Assembly (NCBI RefSeq): GCF_006152115.1
Contig: NZ_VDFU01000003.1
Span: 186,001 to 250,000 of the forward strand
Length of the DNA: 64,000 nucleotides
Reading direction: 5' to 3'
DNA from: Rubellimicrobium rubrum
GTDB lineage: Bacteria > Pseudomonadota > Alphaproteobacteria > Rhodobacterales > Rhodobacteraceae
The notes below the pieces were generated by a model, which was not told where the DNA came from, ran no database searches, and saw only the letters and a program-made list of their open reading frames with translations. This document shows, one piece after another, positions 33,155 through 43,016 of this stretch; positions within the stretch are counted from its first letter, which is position 1, and each line of letters begins with the position of its first letter. Made by a program: the position numbers and the translations under genes.

Positions 33155-34251
33155 CCGCCGGCCCGATCAAGGTCATGATCGTCGATGACAGCGCCAGCAT
33201 CAGGGCGGGGCTCAAGGCCCTGCTGTCCACGGACCCGGAGATCGAGGTCATCGCCTCCGCCGCCGACCCGTTCGAGGCCGCCGAGCGGCTCCGCTCGATG
33301 GTGCCCGATGTCATGCTTCTCGATATCGAGATGCCAAGAATGGATGGCCTGACGTTCCTGAGCAAGATCATGGCTCAGCGGCCCTTGCCGGTCGTCATCT
33401 GCTCCAGCCATACCGAGGCCGGGTCCAAGACGGCGATGCGCGCCCTGGAGTTGGGGGCCGCCGAGGTGATCGGGAAGCCGAACCTGGGCAGCCCACGCGA
33501 GCGCCAGGAAGCGCAGATGCGCGTGTGCGATGCCGTGCACGCGGCTGTCCAGACCAGGCCCGGCGCGCGTGGGTCGACGCCCCGCCCGATGCAACCGGGG
33601 CCGAAGCATACAGCCGACGTCATCCTGCCGCCTGCGCGCGCGCATGCCGCCAAGCCGCCGCAGACCGCGCCCCTGGTGGCGATCGGCGCTTCGACTGGCG
33701 GCACCGAAGCTCTTGCGTCCATCTTGCGTGAACTGCCGCCGAACGCCCCGCCGGTCGTGATCGTGCAGCACATGCCCGAGCGCTTCACCGCCGCGTTCGC
33801 CCAACGTCTCGACGGATTGTGCCGGGTGCGGGTGGCCGAGGCCGTGACCGGCGACCAACTCACGAGCGGACTGGTGCTTATCGCTCCGGGCGACCATCAC
33901 CTGCTGCTAAGGCGTCAAGGCGTCAACTACAGGGTCGAGGTGGTCGAAGGCCCGTATGTCGCGCGGCACCGTCCCTCGGTGGATGTGCTGTTCCGCTCGG
34001 TCGCGCAGGCAGCGGGGCCCAACGCCCTGGGGATCCTGCTGACCGGCATGGGAGACGACGGCGCGCGCGGTCTCCTGGAGATGAAGCAGGCGGGTTCGGG
34101 CACCATCGCCCAGGACGAGGCCACATCCGTGGTCTTCGGCATGCCGCGCGAGGCGTTGCGGATGGGAGCCACCGAACGGGCACTGCCACTGGGCCGAATG
34201 GCCAACGAGATCGTGACCTGGGGGAGGAAACATGTTGGATCGGTCCAGTGA
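33151..34251 (+). CDS. cheB: Chemotaxis receptor methylesterase/deamidase CheB
   Basis: A 366-aa two-domain enzyme. The receiver holds phospho-acceptor D58 (LLDIEMPRMDG); a Pro/Arg-rich linker (about 135-170) joins the esterase with triad S181 (IGASTGG), H207 (VQHMPERF) and D303 (LLTGMGDDGARG). This is the only CheB for two CheR enzymes in the window, so it may serve both modules. It overlaps cheR by 4 bp and the next gene by 20 bp. No CheD is present. Confidence 0.95.
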   Translation: MTAGPIKVMIVDDSASIRAGLKALLSTDPEIEVIASAADPFEAAERLRSMVPDVMLLDIEMPRMDGLTFLSKIMAQRPLPVVICSSHTEAGSKTAMRALELGAAEVIGKPNLGSPRERQEAQMRVCDAVHAAVQTRPGARGSTPRPMQPGPKHTADVILPPARAHAAKPPQTAPLVAIGASTGGTEALASILRELPPNAPPVVIVQHMPERFTAAFAQRLDGLCRVRVAEAVTGDQLTSGLVLIAPGDHHLLLRRQGVNYRVEVVEGPYVARHRPSVDVLFRSVAQAAGPNALGILLTGMGDDGARGLLEMKQAGSGTIAQDEATSVVFGMPREALRMGATERALPLGRMANEIVTWGRKHVGSVQ

Positions 34252-35926
34252 TATCGACCCTGCTCGGCAGGAAGCCTCTGAGGTCACGGCCCTGGACTGG
34301 TCGCCCCTGACCCGGGTCGCCGTCGTGAGGAGCCGCACCGAAGCCGTTTTCGGGGCGTCGCTCGATGCCATGCTGGGGGCAGTGGACGACCTTAGCCTGA
34401 CGGAGTCGTCGCTCGCCGCTCTGGCGGACGCGCTGTCGCCCGCAACGATGGTTCGCCTCAAGTCGCTTCAGCCCCGGTTCCAGGATCTCAGCCGGCAGGT
34501 CGAGGCCAAGGCTGATCGGTGCCGCGTGGCGGCCGGTGCCTTGGGCGGCCTCATGAGGGACGCCCGCAGCCGGCTCGAGGAACTTCGTCGCCTCGCCCGC
34601 ACGGCGACCCTGGTGTCGCTCAACGCCTTGGTCGTCAGCCGCACGCTGAACTCGGACGGCGGCACCATCGACGGCTTGGCCCGGGACATGAGGGCGGTGC
34701 TGGGCGAGGTGGGTGGCCTGGTTGCCGATCTTGCCGTTCGCATCTCGGCCGGACAGTCCGAGCTCAACGGGGTGGCCGAGCAGACGGCCAAACTGCAGAC
34801 GCTCGCGCACAAGGACGTCCTTCCTGCGATCCGGACGCTGTCCGAACTGATTCAAGCCAAGTCCCGCGACGACCGGATCGCCCGCTCGGCCGGGTTGGTG
34901 TCCAAGCGGTTCCGCGCGCTTCAGGATCGCGTCAGCCAGGTCATCCTGCACCTTCAGGTGGGGGACGGCTTCCGCCAAAGGCTCGAACACATCGAGGCTA
35001 TCCTGGCGATGGCCCAGGATCCCGACAACGCGTCGATTCGAACGATGCTGCACCGGCTCGGGGCCGCACAGCTTCGCGGCGCGCTCATCGACCTCAGATC
35101 CTCTCTTCAGGTCGCAGGGCGCCACATCCGCGCGATGAGCCGGATGGGGGCCGAGATCCCGCGCGCGGGGGCGATCAGCGCGATCAGGGGTGGACAAGAT
35201 GGGCTGGGTGTCCTGCTGTCCGCAGCCTCGGGCATGGAGACCGTGATCGAACGGCTGTCCGACAGGAGCGGTCGCCTCACCGTCACGTCGCGCGGGTTGG
35301 CGGCCACGCTGGCCGGCGCCGGGCAGAACGCCGATCAGGCTGCCGAGTTCGAGCGGCGAATGACTGTCCTGGGTCTCAATGCCATCCTCCTGGCCTCGCG
35401 CCTGGGATCCGAAGGCCGCGCGATGGAGGAAGTGGCGCAGCAGCAGCGCGACATCGCTCGCAGCATCATCGAGGTCATGGGCCTGCTCCGCAAGGAGTTG
35501 GAAGCCGTGGTCGTGACCTCGGGTGCACTCGACGCTCCGGAAGACGAGACCTTGACGGGGACGCTGCATGCCGCGGCCGAAGCGGCCCTGGAGATCTCCA
35601 TCCTGTCGGGCCGGGTGCGCGGGCACCTCGCGGCCATGGACAGCGTCCGCGGGTCGGACGAGATCGCCGTCGTCGTGGAGCGTGCGGGACGCGAACTCGA
35701 TCACTTCATGGACATGGCCAAGGGACTGGACGAGGTTGCGCGCGTCCTTGATCAGGGACATGTCGCGGCAGAGGCGCCCCCGGGTCACAGCGAGACGTTC
35801 GCTCGTGTCCGGACGCTCTACTCCATGCAATCCGAGCGCGACATCCATGACCGGATGTTCCCCCGGGATGCTGCGGCGGAAATCGCAGCCGAGCCCGAGG
35901 AGGAGGACGACTTCCTCTTCGCCTGA
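34232..35926 (+). CDS. Unusual soluble MCP-like protein with CheZ-like DxxxQ segment
   Basis: A 564-aa, all-helical protein without membrane segment, final gene of the rightward che operon (20-bp overlap with cheB). Two stretches look like degenerate MCP tips: 122-168 (TATLVSLNALVVSRTLNSDG...) and 376-418 (MTVLGLNAILLASRLGSEGR...), each sharing the LNA core and the following amphipathic helix with the true MCP. Between them, HLQVGDGFRQRLEHIEAIL (240-258) contains D245-GFR-Q249, a DxxxQ motif in a setting like CheZ. The C-terminus is acidic and hydrophobic (EPEEEDDFLFA), reminiscent of a CheZ CheY-binding tail. Canonical tip residues for CheA/CheW contact are largely lost. I do not know a named family. 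It could be an array scaffold, a CheY phosphatase, or both; this is inference. Confidence 0.6.
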   Translation: MLDRSSDIDPARQEASEVTALDWSPLTRVAVVRSRTEAVFGASLDAMLGAVDDLSLTESSLAALADALSPATMVRLKSLQPRFQDLSRQVEAKADRCRVAAGALGGLMRDARSRLEELRRLARTATLVSLNALVVSRTLNSDGGTIDGLARDMRAVLGEVGGLVADLAVRISAGQSELNGVAEQTAKLQTLAHKDVLPAIRTLSELIQAKSRDDRIARSAGLVSKRFRALQDRVSQVILHLQVGDGFRQRLEHIEAILAMAQDPDNASIRTMLHRLGAAQLRGALIDLRSSLQVAGRHIRAMSRMGAEIPRAGAISAIRGGQDGLGVLLSAASGMETVIERLSDRSGRLTVTSRGLAATLAGAGQNADQAAEFERRMTVLGLNAILLASRLGSEGRAMEEVAQQQRDIARSIIEVMGLLRKELEAVVVTSGALDAPEDETLTGTLHAAAEAALEISILSGRVRGHLAAMDSVRGSDEIAVVVERAGRELDHFMDMAKGLDEVARVLDQGHVAAEAPPGHSETFARVRTLYSMQSERDIHDRMFPRDAAAEIAAEPEEEDDFLFA

Positions 35927-36088
35927 CGTCTGATCGCTTCGACGGCGCTGCTACCCAGAGTGCGGCGCCGTCCACATGCCTTCGGCCCCCGGCGTGTATC
36001 GCCCTCAATGCCCTGGACCAAAGATGTGAGCCATGGAACCGCCTGGCGGCGCCGGCGCTCCGTCACTGATGGATCCCGGGGGCGGACA

Positions 36089-36568
36089 ATGGTGCAACTC
36101 TTTCTCGACTGCGATGGTGTTCTGGCGGACTTCGAGACCTATGCGACCGAGGTTCTGGGCATGGCTCCCCGTGACTTCGAGGCGCAGCATGGGCCCAGAC
36201 GTTTCTGGAGCCGTATCGCCGCGCACGAAGACTTCTTCTTCAACCTGCCGCTGATGCCCGATGCGCGCGACCTTTGGGACGCGGTGGCCCACCTCGACCC
36301 TGTGATCCTGACCGGCCTTCCGCACGGCAATTGGGCCGCGCCGCAGAAGATGCGCTGGGCGTCCAGACACTTTCCCGATGCACGCATGATCACGACCATG
36401 GCACGCGCCAAGCGGGATCACATGAAGGCACCGGGAGACATCCTCGTGGACGATCTCCTGAAGTACCGGCCCCTGTGGGAGGAGGCCGGTGGCATCTTCG
36501 TCCATCATCGCAGCACCAGGGAGACCTTGGCTGCTCTGAAGGATCTTAGACTGGACATCCACGCATAG
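36089..36568 (+). CDS. HAD-like 5'(3')-deoxyribonucleotidase-type protein
   Basis: A 159-aa HAD-superfamily protein. Motif I is FLDCDGVLADF; ILTGLPHG and the Lys/Arg-rich AKRDHMKAPGDILVDD serve as motifs II-IV, as in NT5C-like nucleotidases. The chosen ATG is the last before motif I; upstream in-frame sequence is Arg-rich and unlike the family. Likely dephosphorylates small phosphate esters; the substrate is unknown. No operon partner is apparent. Confidence 0.8.
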   Translation: MVQLFLDCDGVLADFETYATEVLGMAPRDFEAQHGPRRFWSRIAAHEDFFFNLPLMPDARDLWDAVAHLDPVILTGLPHGNWAAPQKMRWASRHFPDARMITTMARAKRDHMKAPGDILVDDLLKYRPLWEEAGGIFVHHRSTRETLAALKDLRLDIHA

Positions 36569-36721
36569 CTCCCGATCTCTTCCATGCCCTGGATGCATGA
36601 CGGGCCTGCAGTGGAAGGGGCTGATACGGCGGCCCCTGAACCCCATCTCTCGTCTCGATAGCGCTAACACGCGCAACGAGGGGCCGTCAGGTCCCGCCAT
36701 CTTTCAGGGAAGCAGTTCATC

Positions 36722-36931
36722 ATGGCCTATGCCAACACCTCCTACTCGTCCTTTGCCCGCCCGCAGGGCGACAGCCTGCTGGCCCGTCTGGCGAGCCATT
36801 TCGCCGCACGCCGCCGCTATCACGAGACGCGCCGGGAGCTTGGCGCGCTGAGCGACCGTGATCTCATGGATCTTGGCATCCACCGCAGCAACATCTCCGA
36901 TATCGCGGCCGAAGCGGCCCGGAACTTCTGA
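36722..36931 (+). CDS. DUF1127 small protein
   Basis: A 69-aa protein with the DUF1127 core [25 protein letters not shown], which includes the family's LxDIG-like turn, after an Arg-rich helix ([20 protein letters not shown]). Small DUF1127 proteins in alphaproteobacteria have been linked to RNA metabolism and stress; the role of this one is unknown. It has AGGGA upstream and stands alone. Confidence 0.88.
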   Translation: MAYANTSYSSFARPQGDSLLARLASHFAARRRYHETRRELGALSDRDLMDLGIHRSNISDIAAEAARNF

Positions 36932-37053
36932 GGGGCCGAACGTCTGCCGTCCATGGAGGACGGAACGTCTTGCGCTCTGGTTGGTTCTCGGATCAGTCCG
37001 CAGCGTCCCACCCGGGCGGCGCCGGCGGCGTCCCTAATGTGGAGCATGTGTGG

Positions 37054-37986
37054 TTGACCGACGACGTCCTCGACTGCTGCATCATCGGCGGCGGCCCGGC
37101 TGGGCTGACCGCCGCCATCTTTCTTGCACGCTTCCGCCGCCGCTTCGTTCTCATCGACGCGGGCGAGAGCCGCGCCTCCTGGATCCCCCGGTCGCACAAC
37201 CATCCGGCCTTTCCGGGCGGCATCAACGGCGAAGAGCTGCTCGACCGCATGCGGCGGCAGGTGGATGAGTTCGGCGGCACGCGCCTGTCCGGCGTCGTCA
37301 CCCGGATCTCGCGCGAGGGGGAGGGGCCGTTCCGGATCGACACCGGACAGGGCACACTGGTTGCGCGTCACCTGATCCTTGCGACAGGCGTCCGGGACAA
37401 CCTGCCGGCCGTGCCGGATGCCGTGTCGCACGTCCGCCGGGGTACCATCCGTCAGTGCCCGATCTGCGACGGCTACGAAGTCACCGGGAAACGGATTGCG
37501 GTCCTTGGCTCGGCCGCCTGTGCGGCGGGCGAGGCGCTGTTCCTGCGAACCTACACCTCCGACATAACCGTGGTGACCCTGGGGGAATCCCTGTCGATCG
37601 CCGATGACGATCGGGCCCGGCTGGATGATCTTGGAATCCGTCTCATCGAAGCGCCGGTCGATCGTGTCGCTTGCGACGATGGCACCGTCGAGGTGACCCT
37701 GGGTGACGGTCAGGTCATGACCTTCGACGCCGTCTATGCTGGGCTGGGGATCGAGCCCCGGACCAGTCTGGCCCATGAGCTGGACGTCCAGCTATCGGAC
37801 GACGGGCGGGTCGTGACGGACGCGAAGCAGCGCACCAGCGCCCCGCAGGTCTATGCCGCGGGCGACGCGGTGACCGGCCTGAACCAGATCGCCGTCGCCA
37901 TGGCGCAAGCCGAGGTGGCAGCCGTGGACATTCACAACGAGTTGCGCCGGGCCGAGAAGATGTGCCTTCTCCAGACGGCCTCCTGA
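37054..37986 (+). CDS. Thioredoxin-reductase-like FAD oxidoreductase
   Basis: A 310-aa flavoprotein with an FAD-binding GGGPAGL near the start, a redox motif CPICDGYE that matches the thioredoxin-reductase CxxC site, an NAD(P) Rossmann segment ([21 protein letters not shown]) and C-terminal [25 protein letters not shown] chose TTG 37054 (GGAG nine bases before) because it yields [17 protein letters not shown]; upstream in-frame sequence is Gly/Ala-rich. In-frame GTG codons at 37039 and 37048 are alternatives. The partner thiol protein is unknown. Confidence 0.85.
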   Translation: MTDDVLDCCIIGGGPAGLTAAIFLARFRRRFVLIDAGESRASWIPRSHNHPAFPGGINGEELLDRMRRQVDEFGGTRLSGVVTRISREGEGPFRIDTGQGTLVARHLILATGVRDNLPAVPDAVSHVRRGTIRQCPICDGYEVTGKRIAVLGSAACAAGEALFLRTYTSDITVVTLGESLSIADDDRARLDDLGIRLIEAPVDRVACDDGTVEVTLGDGQVMTFDAVYAGLGIEPRTSLAHELDVQLSDDGRVVTDAKQRTSAPQVYAAGDAVTGLNQIAVAMAQAEVAAVDIHNELRRAEKMCLLQTAS

Positions 37987-38101
37987 CCATGGACCGACCG
38001 ACACCGACAGGCCAGGGCGCGCCCAAGGGGGATTGCCCGTCCTTTCGACAAGGCGCATCAGCGCACCCTGACCCCAGACAGACCGTCATACCGGACCCAT
38101 C

Positions 38102-39331
38102 ATGAACAGATCCCTGACGGGCGCGCTGTCGCGCCCGGAATTCGTGGCGCTGATTGCCGCGATCATGTCCCTCAATGCCCTGGCCATCGACGTGATGCTG
38201 CCGGCCTTGCCCCATATGGGCGACGCGCTGGGCGTGAGCGACGACAACCACCGCCAGTTCGTGGTGTCGGTCTACATGATCGGCTTCGCGGTGGGGCAAC
38301 TCCTCATCGGGCCGCTTTCGGACCGCTACGGGCGACGGGTGCCGCTGCTGATCGGGATCGGCGTCTATGTGGTGGCCGTTCTCGCGGCGGCCTTTGCCCC
38401 GACCTTCGGCGCCCTTCTTGGGCTGCGCTTCGTGCAGGGCCTGGGCGCCGCCTCCACCCGCGTCGTGGCGACCGCCGTGGTCCGGGACCGCTTCTCGGGG
38501 CGGGCGATGGCCGAGGTGATGTCCCTGGTCTTCATGGTCTTCATGGTGATCCCCGTCGTGGCCCCCGGACTGGGCGAGGTGCTGCTGCAGGTGAGCCCGT
38601 GGCAGAGCATCTTCGTCTTCATGGGCGTTCTGGCCACGGCCTTCGGCATTTGGGCCTTCCTCCGCCTGCCCGAGACGCTCGAGCCCGAGCACAGGCGGCC
38701 CCTGACCGCGCGCTCCATCTTCGGGGGGTTCCGCCTCGTGGTCGAGAACCGGATGGCGCTGTGGTACGCGCTGGCCGGGACCTTCACCTTCGGCGCGCTG
38801 TTCGGCTTCATCAGCACGGCGCAGCAGATCTATGTCGATCTGTATGGCCTGGGGGTCTGGTTCCCGGCCGCCTTCGCCTTCGTGGCGGGGCTGATGGCGC
38901 TGTCCTCGTTCCTCAACTCGCAGATCGTCCGGCGGCTCGGGATGCGGAGGCTCGCGCATTTCGCGATCCTGGCCTTCACCGGGCTGAGTGGCGTGCTCCT
39001 GCTGGTGAGCCTTGGGGGCCTGCCGCCGCTCTGGCTGTTCCTTGGGCTCCTGTCGGCTGTCATGTTCATGTTCGGCTGGGCTGCGTCCAACATGAACGCG
39101 CTGTCGCTCCAGCCGCTCGGGGCCGTCGCGGGCACGGCGTCGTCGGTGTTCGGCTTCATCCAGACCTTGGGGGGCGCCCTGCTCGGCGGCTTCGTGGGGC
39201 AGCAGTTCAATGGAACGGTGATCCCCACGGTGACGGGCTACTTCGTCCTGGGGGTCCTGGCCGTCGCTTGCGTGCTCGTCGCCGAGCGTGGCCGCCTGTT
39301 CAACGAAGTGCAGGAGGGCGCTCAGGCCTGA
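38102..39331 (+). CDS. MFS drug-resistance transporter (Bcr/CflA type)
   Basis: A 409-aa proton-coupled exporter with about 12 membrane helices. The loop between TM2 and TM3 has GPLSDRYGRR, the MFS signature, and the FVQGLGAASTRVVATAVVRDRF segment is typical of the Bcr/CflA subfamily. It is preceded by about 115 bp without a gene. Substrates are unknown. The next gene is convergent. Confidence 0.9.
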   Translation: MNRSLTGALSRPEFVALIAAIMSLNALAIDVMLPALPHMGDALGVSDDNHRQFVVSVYMIGFAVGQLLIGPLSDRYGRRVPLLIGIGVYVVAVLAAAFAPTFGALLGLRFVQGLGAASTRVVATAVVRDRFSGRAMAEVMSLVFMVFMVIPVVAPGLGEVLLQVSPWQSIFVFMGVLATAFGIWAFLRLPETLEPEHRRPLTARSIFGGFRLVVENRMALWYALAGTFTFGALFGFISTAQQIYVDLYGLGVWFPAAFAFVAGLMALSSFLNSQIVRRLGMRRLAHFAILAFTGLSGVLLLVSLGGLPPLWLFLGLLSAVMFMFGWAASNMNALSLQPLGAVAGTASSVFGFIQTLGGALLGGFVGQQFNGTVIPTVTGYFVLGVLAVACVLVAERGRLFNEVQEGAQA

Positions 39332-39349
39332 CGCCATGACGGCGTGGGG

Positions 39350-40276
39350 TCAGCCGGCCTCGGGAGACACCGGTGTCCGCCGCGCCGCCGGATCCTTGTG
39401 GATCAGCACGTCAGCCAGCGGATAGGCCCGGATGATCTCGCGCTTGAGCGCCGCGCCAATGGCATGAGCCTCGTCCAGGGTCTGGTCGCCATCGAGTTCG
39501 ATGTGGAGGTTGACGAAGATCCGGCTTCCGGCGGTCCGGGTCTTGAGGTCGTGATACCCCCGCACCCCCGGAAAGGCCGAGGTGATCGCGGCGATCCCGT
39601 CGATGACCGCCGGGTCTGCGCGCCGGTCCATGAGGGCGTCGAACGCCCGTCGTCCCAGCCCAAGCGCCCCGACCACCATCAGCCCCGCCGCGGCTAGCGC
39701 CACGACCGAGTCGATCTGCGTCAGCCCGAACGCCGCCGAGGCCCAGAGCGCCAGCAATCCCCCGATGGATGGGATCAGGTCCCCGATGTAGTGGAGTGAA
39801 TCAGCCGCCACGACCGGGTTGCCCGTCCGCCTCACGACCTGCCGCTGCCAGGCCACCAGCCCCAGGGTCAGCAGGATCGACAGTCCGAGCACCAGCGCCC
39901 CCGCGCCTTCGGCCGCGATCTCGGGCGGCGCGACGGCCAGCAGCCGGCGCAGCGACGCCACCGCGATCACCCCGGCCGAGACCAGGATGAACACCGATTG
40001 CATCAGCGCCGCGAGATCCTCGGCCGAGGTGTGGCCGAAGGCATGATCCTCGTCGGCAGGCTTGGCGGCATAGACGATGGCCGCGAGCCCGCCCGCCGAC
40101 ATCAGCAGATCCATAGCGGAATCCACCAACGTCGCCGCGATGGACAGAGCGCCCGTCTGCCCCAGCGCCCAAAGCTTCAGCAGCACCAGCGTCAAGGCCA
40201 CAAGAACCGAGGCCACGCCCGCGGACAGGTTCAGGCGCGCGCCCGAATCGGGCGCAGGAGAAGGGGTCGCGTTCAT
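39350..40276 (-). CDS. Cation diffusion facilitator family transporter
   Basis: A 308-aa CDF protein that moves divalent metals out of the cytoplasm in exchange for protons. It has six TM helices, with metal-site residues in the DSAMDL (TM2) and ADSLHYIGD (TM5) segments, and a cytoplasmic C-terminal domain (VRGYHDLKTRTAGSRIFVNLHIELD) that resembles the FieF/ZitB fold. The HAFGHTSAEDL loop is characteristic. Metal preference (Fe, Zn, Mn) cannot be decided. Confidence 0.92.
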   Translation of the reverse strand: MNATPSPAPDSGARLNLSAGVASVLVALTLVLLKLWALGQTGALSIAATLVDSAMDLLMSAGGLAAIVYAAKPADEDHAFGHTSAEDLAALMQSVFILVSAGVIAVASLRRLLAVAPPEIAAEGAGALVLGLSILLTLGLVAWQRQVVRRTGNPVVAADSLHYIGDLIPSIGGLLALWASAAFGLTQIDSVVALAAAGLMVVGALGLGRRAFDALMDRRADPAVIDGIAAITSAFPGVRGYHDLKTRTAGSRIFVNLHIELDGDQTLDEAHAIGAALKREIIRAYPLADVLIHKDPAARRTPVSPEAG

Positions 40277-40303
40277 GCGGCGCAGCTAGACCGCTCCGGA
40301 CGC

Positions 40304-40909
40304 CTAGTCGAGAACCTCGTCGGCCCCTACGCCCCAGATCGCGTCCTTGGGCGCCCAGCCGCCGTAGCCGCCGGCGCTGATCCGGCACCAGCCGGCCTCG
40401 CAAGACTCAAGGCGGGCCACGACGTTCTGCTCCAGCAGCGCCACGGCCTGCGATCCTTCGTCGGGGCGGGTCCGCAGCGGCATCTCGTCTTGGTCCACGA
40501 TCACCGTGCGGGTTCCGGACAGGAGCGAGTAGTGCACCCAGCCGCCCTCGCCATCGCGATCCTCGACCCGCCGCCAATGCCCGTACTCGGCCGTGATCTG
40601 GAGCGGCATGTCCTCGCGGGTGAAGACCCAGTCGATCCGCTGGTCCAGGGCGGGACCGCGGCGCGCGTTGCCTTCGTCGGTCTTGAGCGACACGTAACGG
40701 GGCAGGGGCAGGTTCGTCTCGGGCCCCAACGTCGGCGACCCGGCCGGTGCCGGCGCGACCGACGAGGCAGGCACCACGATCTGGTCGGCTGCAGGGATCA
40801 CGAGGTTGGCCGGACGGGCGAGCGGCCGCACTTGGGCGCAGGCCGGCCAGGCCGTCACCGCGCCCATCAAGAGCGTCGCACACAGGCGCGTCCACCGCCG
40901 TTCCGTCAT
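40304..40909 (-). CDS. Secreted SH3-like domain protein
   Basis: A 201-aa protein with a signal peptide (to AQVRP) and a Pro/Ala-rich stretch followed by two SH3-like repeats: YVSLKTDEGNARRGPALDQRIDWVF and MPLRTRPDEGSQAVALLEQNVVARL with GGWAPKDAIWG at the end. Proteins of this type act in the envelope and may bind cell-wall peptides. The start has GAGGG six bases upstream. The C-terminal residues are acidic (GADEVLD). Confidence 0.82.
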   Translation of the reverse strand: MTERRWTRLCATLLMGAVTAWPACAQVRPLARPANLVIPAADQIVVPASSVAPAPAGSPTLGPETNLPLPRYVSLKTDEGNARRGPALDQRIDWVFTREDMPLQITAEYGHWRRVEDRDGEGGWVHYSLLSGTRTVIVDQDEMPLRTRPDEGSQAVALLEQNVVARLESCEAGWCRISAGGYGGWAPKDAIWGVGADEVLD

Positions 40910-40932
40910 GCTGCCCTCATTGCCCCGATTCG

Positions 40933-40950
40933 CGAAAGGTCCCCCTTTCG
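40933..40950. repeat. Inverted repeat upstream of SH3 gene
   Basis: CGAAAGG-TCCC-CCTTTCG is a perfect 7-bp stem with a 4-base loop, 24 bp before the SH3-domain gene start. It could act as an operator or a structured 5' end. No T run follows on either strand, so it is not a clear terminator. Confidence 0.3.
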
Positions 40951-41053
40951 TCGTTGCCGGGAACTCTGCCACAACCTGGGGGTTTATCGAAAGCCGCCTG
41001 CACTTGTGTGGGCCAATCCCGGCCGAGTTGTGTTGTCCCTGCGCGACGGTTGA

Positions 41054-41521
<468 letters not shown>

Positions 41522-41523
41522 GG

Positions 41524-42507
41524 TCAGGGGATCAGCACCGTCGATCCCGTGGTTGCCCGGCCCTCCAGCGCGCGGTGGGCCTCCTGCACCTGGTCCAGGG
41601 GAAAGCGCTGGTCGATCCGCACCCGGATCGCGCCGCTTTCGATCTTGCCGAACAGGTCGGCTGCCATCGCGCGACAGGTCGCAGGGTCGGCGACATGGGT
41701 GAACATGGTGGGCCGGGTCAGTTGCAGCGACCCCTTGGCGGCAAGCGTCATGATGTCCACCGGCGGCACCTTGCCCGAGGCGTTCCCGAACGAGATCATC
41801 ATCCCAAGCGGCCGCAGGCAGTCGAGCGAGGCGTCAAAGGTGTCGCGACCAACGCCGTCCATGACGACGTCCACCCCGCGACCATCGGTCAGTCGCTTCA
41901 CCTCCGCCGCGACATCTGCCTCCCGGTAGTTGATGGCCTCCGACGCCCCATGTTCCAGGGCCAGCGCGCATTTCTCGGCCGAGCCCGCCGTCCCGATCAG
42001 CCGAATGCCTTCGGACCGGGCCCATTGGCAGGCGATCAGGCCGACGCCACCGGCCGCGGCCTGGAACAGGACCGTGTCGCCCGGGGCCAGGGGCGTCGTG
42101 CGGCGGAACAGGAACTGGACCGTCAGCCCCTTGAGCATGACCGCTGCTCCCTCCTCGAAGGAGATGCCGTCGGGCAGCGGCACGACTACCCCGGCCGGCA
42201 GGATGCGCGCCTCGGCATAGGCCCCCGCCGGTCCGCCGGCATAGGCCGCCCGGTCCCCTGCCTTCAGATGGGTCACGCCGTCGCCCACGGCCTCCACGAT
42301 CCCGGCACCTTCCTGCCCCAAGGCCGCCGGGAGCGGCATCTGATACAGGCCCGACCGCTGGTAGACGTCAATGAAGTTGAGGCCGATTGCATGGTGCCGG
42401 ATGCGGACCTCGCCCGGCCCCGGCTCGCCCAGGGCGCGATCCTCGATCTCCATCACCTCGGGCCCGCCATGCTGGCGAATCGTGACGGCGCGAACGGTCT
42501 GGGTCAT
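41524..42507 (-). CDS. Zinc-free quinone oxidoreductase (MDR family)
   Basis: A 327-aa NADPH-dependent quinone reductase. The N-terminal GROES-like fold (RIRHHAIGLNFIDVYQRSG, QEGAGIVEAVG) is followed by a Rossmann fold (AAAGGVGLIACQWA). It lacks the zinc ligands of alcohol dehydrogenases. The ATG at 42507 has CAGGAG in place; upstream frame sequence is not conserved. Converges with the truncated SDR. Confidence 0.93.
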   Translation of the reverse strand: MTQTVRAVTIRQHGGPEVMEIEDRALGEPGPGEVRIRHHAIGLNFIDVYQRSGLYQMPLPAALGQEGAGIVEAVGDGVTHLKAGDRAAYAGGPAGAYAEARILPAGVVVPLPDGISFEEGAAVMLKGLTVQFLFRRTTPLAPGDTVLFQAAAGGVGLIACQWARSEGIRLIGTAGSAEKCALALEHGASEAINYREADVAAEVKRLTDGRGVDVVMDGVGRDTFDASLDCLRPLGMMISFGNASGKVPPVDIMTLAAKGSLQLTRPTMFTHVADPATCRAMAADLFGKIESGAIRVRIDQRFPLDQVQEAHRALEGRATTGSTVLIP

Positions 42508-42647
42508 CGAAGGCTCCTGAAGCACTAGGGACATGGTGCAGGCTAGCCTCAGTCCGGGCGCGAGTGAACGCTTCGCTTGCACAACCGGAACCCGACGCAG
42601 TCCATGGAGTTTGACTTCCAAATGCCTGTTCTGAAAAGGAGTTCACC

Positions 42648-42821
42648 ATGCTCGGATGGGCCGTCACCTTTCTGGTGATCGCATTGATCGCAGCGCTGTT
42701 CGGCTTCGGGGGCATCGCCTCCGCTTCGGCCGGCATCGCCCAGATCATCTTCTTCGTCTTCATCGTGCTGTTCGTGATCGCGATGATCATGCGCGCGGTG
42801 CGGGGTCGTCCCCCAGTCTGA
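42648..42821 (+). CDS. DUF1328 small membrane protein
   Basis: A 57-aa membrane protein of two helices. The pattern [24 protein letters not shown] followed by [19 protein letters not shown] is diagnostic of DUF1328 (YtjA family). Start ATG 42648 has AAGGAG eight bases upstream. The function is unknown. It lies between the quinone reductase (divergent) and the panBC operon (convergent). Confidence 0.9.
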   Translation: MLGWAVTFLVIALIAALFGFGGIASASAGIAQIIFFVFIVLFVIAMIMRAVRGRPPV

Positions 42822-43016
42822 CACCCCGTCTGACCCCCGGGTTCCAAGCCCCGGCCCGGCTTGTCGCCGCGGCCGGGGACTTGTCAGGATGCAGAGGGCG
42901 CCCGCAGTGCCGCAGATCGGCATGAGCGAACATCATCAACAGCTTGCCGGCCGAGGCTGAACCGGCAGGGCAGCAACCCGCTCCCGGTCGGTCCGGGCCC
43001 GTTCAGCGATAAGAGT

